From a virus, in IMG/VR virus record IMGVR_UViG_3300008266_000205, positions 1-46,429 of that record: 46,429 bases of DNA, one strand, 5' to 3'. A program made the translations under genes and the position numbers. Under the pieces are notes generated by a model. That model ran no database searches. It worked only from the letters and a program-made list of their open reading frames with translations, and had not been told where the DNA came from. Below are positions 43,377 to 46,429 of the stretch, piece after piece (the first letter of the stretch is position 1; every line of letters starts with the position of its first letter).

Positions 43377-46118
43377 TTAAAATGCAAAAAATTTATTTAT
43401 GTTTTGGTTTAATACTACTCCTCCCCATTTTAAATCAGCATATAGGTTTTCAAGTTTATTTTTGATAATACTATCAAATAATCCATCTTTGTCAATATAT
43501 TTTTCGGCCAATTCCAATAATTCAGGGGCATCATCATAACCATTTAAAGCTATAACATCTATTTTATAAGGGTTAGGTTTTAAATAAACAATATAGATTT
43601 TATCTCCTAATTGTGGGGCAGGATATTTTTTGTCTAATTTTTTAAATTTTAAAATATCGGAGGTATAAATGGCTGCTTTTGAATTAACAGGACACTTTTT
43701 TTCAAGTTTTGAAAATATTTCACCTGCTTTAGGAGATGATGCAACATATTCTTTTAATTTCTTTAAACCTGTAGGTTTTAATAGTTTTTTCCATTCAACC
43801 TGATTTATTGATTTTTTGAATTCTAGTATAAATTTATCAATTTCTGATTTAGGAGTATCAAATAATATTTTTTTGATTAATTGTTCACCAAAGTCTCTGA
43901 AATATGGTGGAAAATTTGATTTCATCAAATCTAAACCTTTTATATCCAAAGCATCTTTATGGTCTGAGGGGATAGGTACACCTTCTTTATTTACAATCCA
44001 CATTGCATATCTTCTTTTACCAGACCAATATGCTTTTTTAACAATTACCTCTTGTTTTAATTCAAAGTAGTGTTTTCTATGGATATTAAATAATTCTTTA
44101 GATATTTTATCTAGGTTTTCATTTGCTTTAACCTGTAACTTTTGGGCAGATTCAATTAACTTTTTAATTTTTTCTTCTTCATCATCAATGTCAGGAAAGT
44201 ATTTTTCAAGTAAATCTTTTAATTCAATGTATGCTGAATCAGTATCACTTGCTACTACAAATTTATCTCTTCCATTATTTATAATTTGTGATAATAAATT
44301 ATTAATGTATATGATACTTTCTTGAGTTAATCTTTGTCCACTATTTGTGATACTTGCAGAACATATCTTGTATCCATCTGTGTATCTCCATCCATTTACT
44401 GCATATGTTCCATAAAGTGCGTTTTGTAAAATTTTAAAGGCCAATTGGTACAGGTCATAAAGTTTATAATCTTCCCAATTTTCTTCTTTACCTGCTTGTT
44501 TTTTAAGACCTCTATAATATTCTCGTTTTTCAAACCAATCCTCCAATACCTCACAAGAAATACTTTTAATGTCATTTCTATAAAAAGCACCACTAGCTGA
44601 TATACTCCAATTATTTTTTTCAATAAGAGAAATTAAATCCCCTATTTTAATATTGGCTTGATTTAATGAGTATGTTTTTTTATTTAATTTTTCTACTTTA
44701 ATTACTTCATTTGGATCTCTTTGTTTTAATTTTTCTAATGAATTGTTTTGAGCATAATTATCTTTTGTAACTATTCTTCCAACTAAAGTTTCAATCCCTA
44801 AATTCAATGATTTAATAATTGAAGGATACAAACTAGTGAAGTCCAAATCCGTGAGATAAGAATACAAACCAGGTATAGGATCTAGAAGATACCCACCACT
44901 GTACCCTTCTTTTTTTCTAATAGATCTTAAACTACGATCTTTTAATACACCTGATTTAGTTTTGATTTGTGCTCTTTGAGCTATTTCATCTAAATGAGTT
45001 ACAATACCTTCAACTGTGGGAGTGCCTCTTTGATGTACTATTTCATCCCCCAAATTCAATTCTTTAATTGATTTATTTGTGGTAGTAGGTTTATTTGGTG
45101 AAATAATACCTTTACGTTTCAAATAAGTCAATATTGCCCCTTCATTTAATACAGTATTGTAATAAATTGATTCATATGGAACATGACATAAATGGCATAT
45201 CAAAATAGTTAATTTAATAAATTGTAATTTTTCCTCTAATTTTTCAATAATTTCTACATCTCGTAGGTTATATTCAATAAATTTTAAAGGATCTTCTTTA
45301 AATAATTTATCCAAAGAACCATTATATTCAATTTTACCTAATCCAGCATATTTTTTACCTATGTCTCCCAATTTATATGAAGGTTCTTCCTTCATAATGT
45401 ATTTTTTAATTAACAACATATAATCCAAACTACTTACACCTCCAATAGTAATTGGAGAATAAGAATTATATTGGTTATCATCAATTTTTTTAATAGGAGA
45501 CAAATACAAAGCCATTTGTTCCCCTAATACTTTTTTAATTCTAAAATAAGTATAAGGAATATCAAAAAAATCACCATTAAAATGTACCACAATGGTTGGA
45601 TCTATTTCAATCCATTTATCTAAAAACTTATTTAATAGTTGTTTTTCTGATAAACAAGGAATAATTTCTTTGTTGTCCTGGTTTATATATTCAATATTTT
45701 GTTGTTTATCTAAAATCCAACAGTATTTTTTCTTGTTTTGATCTATTAAAGCAATGGAAGTAATTTCAGCATTTGCTTCTCTAATGGTTTGTGGAGTTAA
45801 AGCACCTAAAATCTCAATCTCAATGTCTAAATAAACAGTATTATGAAATTTAGGAGGTACATCTTCTTTATAATATACATCCCTTAATACTGCTAATTCT
45901 TTTTGTATATCTTTTTCTAAAATAGTTGGATCTTTCCAATCCCACTTTCCGTATACAGGTGAACACTTGTCTCCAAATAGAGTATCAAACTCACCATCAG
46001 GATCTAATTTATATACAGTGGGGTAATATTTAAATTGAGACCATCCCTTTTTATCATCCCTTAAATAACAAGTACCTTTATCTTCACCAGAATATGAATA
46101 ATAGACAGATTGATACAT
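43377..46118 (-). CDS. Family B DNA polymerase, gp43-like
   Basis: 913 aa (T4 gp43 is 898). Exonuclease domain: Exo I VYLDIEIE (Asp98, Glu100), Exo II VVHFNGDFFDIPY (residues 178-189), Exo III EYNLRDVEI (Tyr283, Asp287). Polymerase domain: motif A DLDFTSLYPSI (424-434), motif B KILQNALYG (563-570), motif C VASDTDSAY (622-630). All metal-binding Asp/Glu are present. Copies the phage genome with proofreading, together with the clamp and loader encoded next to it. Between exonuclease and motif A (about residues 351-405) lies a strand-rich insertion not in T4. The start is the ATG at 46118, 3 bp past the -7 box of P11. No frameshift. Confidence 0.96.
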   Translation of the reverse strand: MYQSVYYSYSGEDKGTCYLRDDKKGWSQFKYYPTVYKLDPDGEFDTLFGDKCSPVYGKWDWKDPTILEKDIQKELAVLRDVYYKEDVPPKFHNTVYLDIEIEILGALTPQTIREANAEITSIALIDQNKKKYCWILDKQQNIEYINQDNKEIIPCLSEKQLLNKFLDKWIEIDPTIVVHFNGDFFDIPYTYFRIKKVLGEQMALYLSPIKKIDDNQYNSYSPITIGGVSSLDYMLLIKKYIMKEEPSYKLGDIGKKYAGLGKIEYNGSLDKLFKEDPLKFIEYNLRDVEIIEKLEEKLQFIKLTILICHLCHVPYESIYYNTVLNEGAILTYLKRKGIISPNKPTTTNKSIKELNLGDEIVHQRGTPTVEGIVTHLDEIAQRAQIKTKSGVLKDRSLRSIRKKEGYSGGYLLDPIPGLYSYLTDLDFTSLYPSIIKSLNLGIETLVGRIVTKDNYAQNNSLEKLKQRDPNEVIKVEKLNKKTYSLNQANIKIGDLISLIEKNNWSISASGAFYRNDIKSISCEVLEDWFEKREYYRGLKKQAGKEENWEDYKLYDLYQLAFKILQNALYGTYAVNGWRYTDGYKICSASITNSGQRLTQESIIYINNLLSQIINNGRDKFVVASDTDSAYIELKDLLEKYFPDIDDEEEKIKKLIESAQKLQVKANENLDKISKELFNIHRKHYFELKQEVIVKKAYWSGKRRYAMWIVNKEGVPIPSDHKDALDIKGLDLMKSNFPPYFRDFGEQLIKKILFDTPKSEIDKFILEFKKSINQVEWKKLLKPTGLKKLKEYVASSPKAGEIFSKLEKKCPVNSKAAIYTSDILKFKKLDKKYPAPQLGDKIYIVYLKPNPYKIDVIALNGYDDAPELLELAEKYIDKDGLFDSIIKNKLENLYADLKWGGVVLNQNINKFFAF

Positions 46119-46121
46119 GAT

Positions 46122-46154
46122 ATGAATATAATAAAAAAGGCTTGGTTTCCCAAG
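46122..46154 (-). promoter_or_regulatory. Promoter P11 overlapping a terminator
   Basis: Minus strand: CTTGG (46150-46154), 19 bp, TATATTCAT (46122-46130), followed after 3 bp by the polymerase ATG. The CTTGG is the top part of the terminator's 5' stem arm and its loop side, so one stretch of DNA serves as terminator and promoter. Confidence 0.74.
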
Positions 46155-46158
46155 CCTT
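46133..46158 (-). terminator. Rho-independent terminator after dUTPase
   Basis: On the minus strand AAGGCTTGG pairs with CCAAGCCTT through the loop GAAA, followed by TTTTTT and more T/A. The perfect 9-bp stem and T-run are the clearest terminator in the window. It lies 21 bp after the dUTPase stop and 15 bp before the DNA polymerase start. Confidence 0.88.
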
Positions 46159-46179
46159 AATTGTTTTGTGTTTTATTAA

Positions 46180-46429
46180 TTACCTTCCTGAAGAACCAAA
46201 TCCTTTATCACCTCGTTCTTGAGATACTTTAAATAGTTCCCAACGAGAATCATCCAATTCTACAATTGAATAATTAGGTTTAGGAATTACTGCTATTTGA
46301 GCATATCTTTCACCCTTTTCAATGACTACAGGACTATCACCAACATTGTAAATTTTAATTCCTAAGTTACCAGTATAACCAGCATCCACTGTTCCATAAT
46401 GAGGAATTAAATCAAATTTAAATCCTTTT
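46180..46429 (-). CDS. dut: dUTPase (partial, 5' end outside window)
   Basis: Only the C-terminal 83 codons are inside the window. Motif III: YGTVDAGYTGNLG (catalytic Asp, Tyr). Motif IV: GERYAQIAV. Motif V: RGDKGFGSSGR, the glycine-rich P-loop-like tail that closes over the nucleotide. The enzyme hydrolyses dUTP to dUMP and pyrophosphate, keeps uracil out of DNA, and feeds thymidylate synthase, which is also encoded here. The frame stays open up to the window edge. A GTG inside it at 46389 is not the true start. Confidence 0.92.
   Translation of the reverse strand, partial: KGFKFDLIPHYGTVDAGYTGNLGIKIYNVGDSPVVIEKGERYAQIAVIPKPNYSIVELDDSRWELFKVSQERGDKGFGSSGR

Noticed and set aside
44396-44623. 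Short minus-strand open frame inside the DNA polymerase gene
   Set aside because: It is out of frame within a gene with intact polymerase motifs; an overprinted gene cannot be supported.
46180-46389. Short dUTPase starting at GTG 46389
   Set aside because: The frame continues upstream to the window edge with family-like residues, so the gene is cut by the window and not truncated.

Overview
The window reads as part of the genome of a large, lytic, T4-related (far-T4) tailed phage infecting a member of the Bacteroidota, probably a flavobacterium-like host. Three things support this. It carries a T4-type replisome: family B DNA polymerase, sliding clamp, clamp-loader large and small subunits. 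Almost every gene is on the minus strand in tightly packed, often ATGA-overlapping operons of small phage proteins. The promoters match the Bacteroidota type (TTTG near -33 and TAnnTTTG near -7), with little Shine-Dalgarno signal in front of the genes. The DNA is AT-rich. I found no convincing plus-strand gene.

Reading in the direction of transcription (high to low coordinates): 46.4-36.4 kb is the DNA-metabolism and chaperone block. It holds a dUTPase (cut by the window edge), DNA polymerase, clamp, a small lipoprotein, a GroES-like half protein, GroEL, clamp loader gp44, a gp62-like subunit, a MazG-like protein, a RecB/Cas4-type nuclease and a ribbon-helix-helix protein. 36.3-26.6 kb is a glycan cassette with two GT-B and several GT-A type glycosyltransferases, two class I methyltransferases, a zinc-ribbon protein and a GDP-mannose 3,5-epimerase. 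26.6-21.3 kb carries small conserved phage genes, a DksA-like zinc finger, a degenerate HNH/HTH protein, a lytic transglycosylase and a SWIM zinc finger protein. 21.3-15 kb has a CAT tRNA, an SGNH hydrolase, a GNAT acetyltransferase, a pentapeptide-repeat protein, a typical 2-Cys peroxiredoxin and many hypotheticals. 14.9-9.3 kb starts with a CCA-adding enzyme and ends with a thymidylate synthase whose reading frame is interrupted, in frame, by a complete HNH homing-endonuclease-like domain. 9.2-0.1 kb is a dense array of small accessory genes, including a secreted barrel-like protein, a family of three paralogs, lipoprotein and membrane proteins, and at the left end an odd tRNA-Leu-like element and several hairpins.

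Fifteen minus-strand promoters can be placed from sequence. They share a 32-33 bp core (TTTGG, 19 bp, TATATTTAC-like), and each precedes one of the operons, so the transcription map can largely be read off the DNA. At four of them the start codon lies only 3-4 bp past the -7 box, predicting leaderless mRNAs.

The most interesting points are the thymidylate synthase/HNH in-frame fusion, a GroES lacking its N-terminal half and overlapping another gene in the +1 frame beside an intact GroEL, a promoter built into a terminator stem between dUTPase and DNA polymerase, an insertion in the polymerase, the tRNA-like and attC-like structures at the left end, and the GDP-mannose 3,5-epimerase glycan cassette. 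Small genes found by reading the sequence directly are listed at 5858, 11403, 11796, 14076, 18000, 19482, 21147, 22371, 22531, 22659 and 26446.
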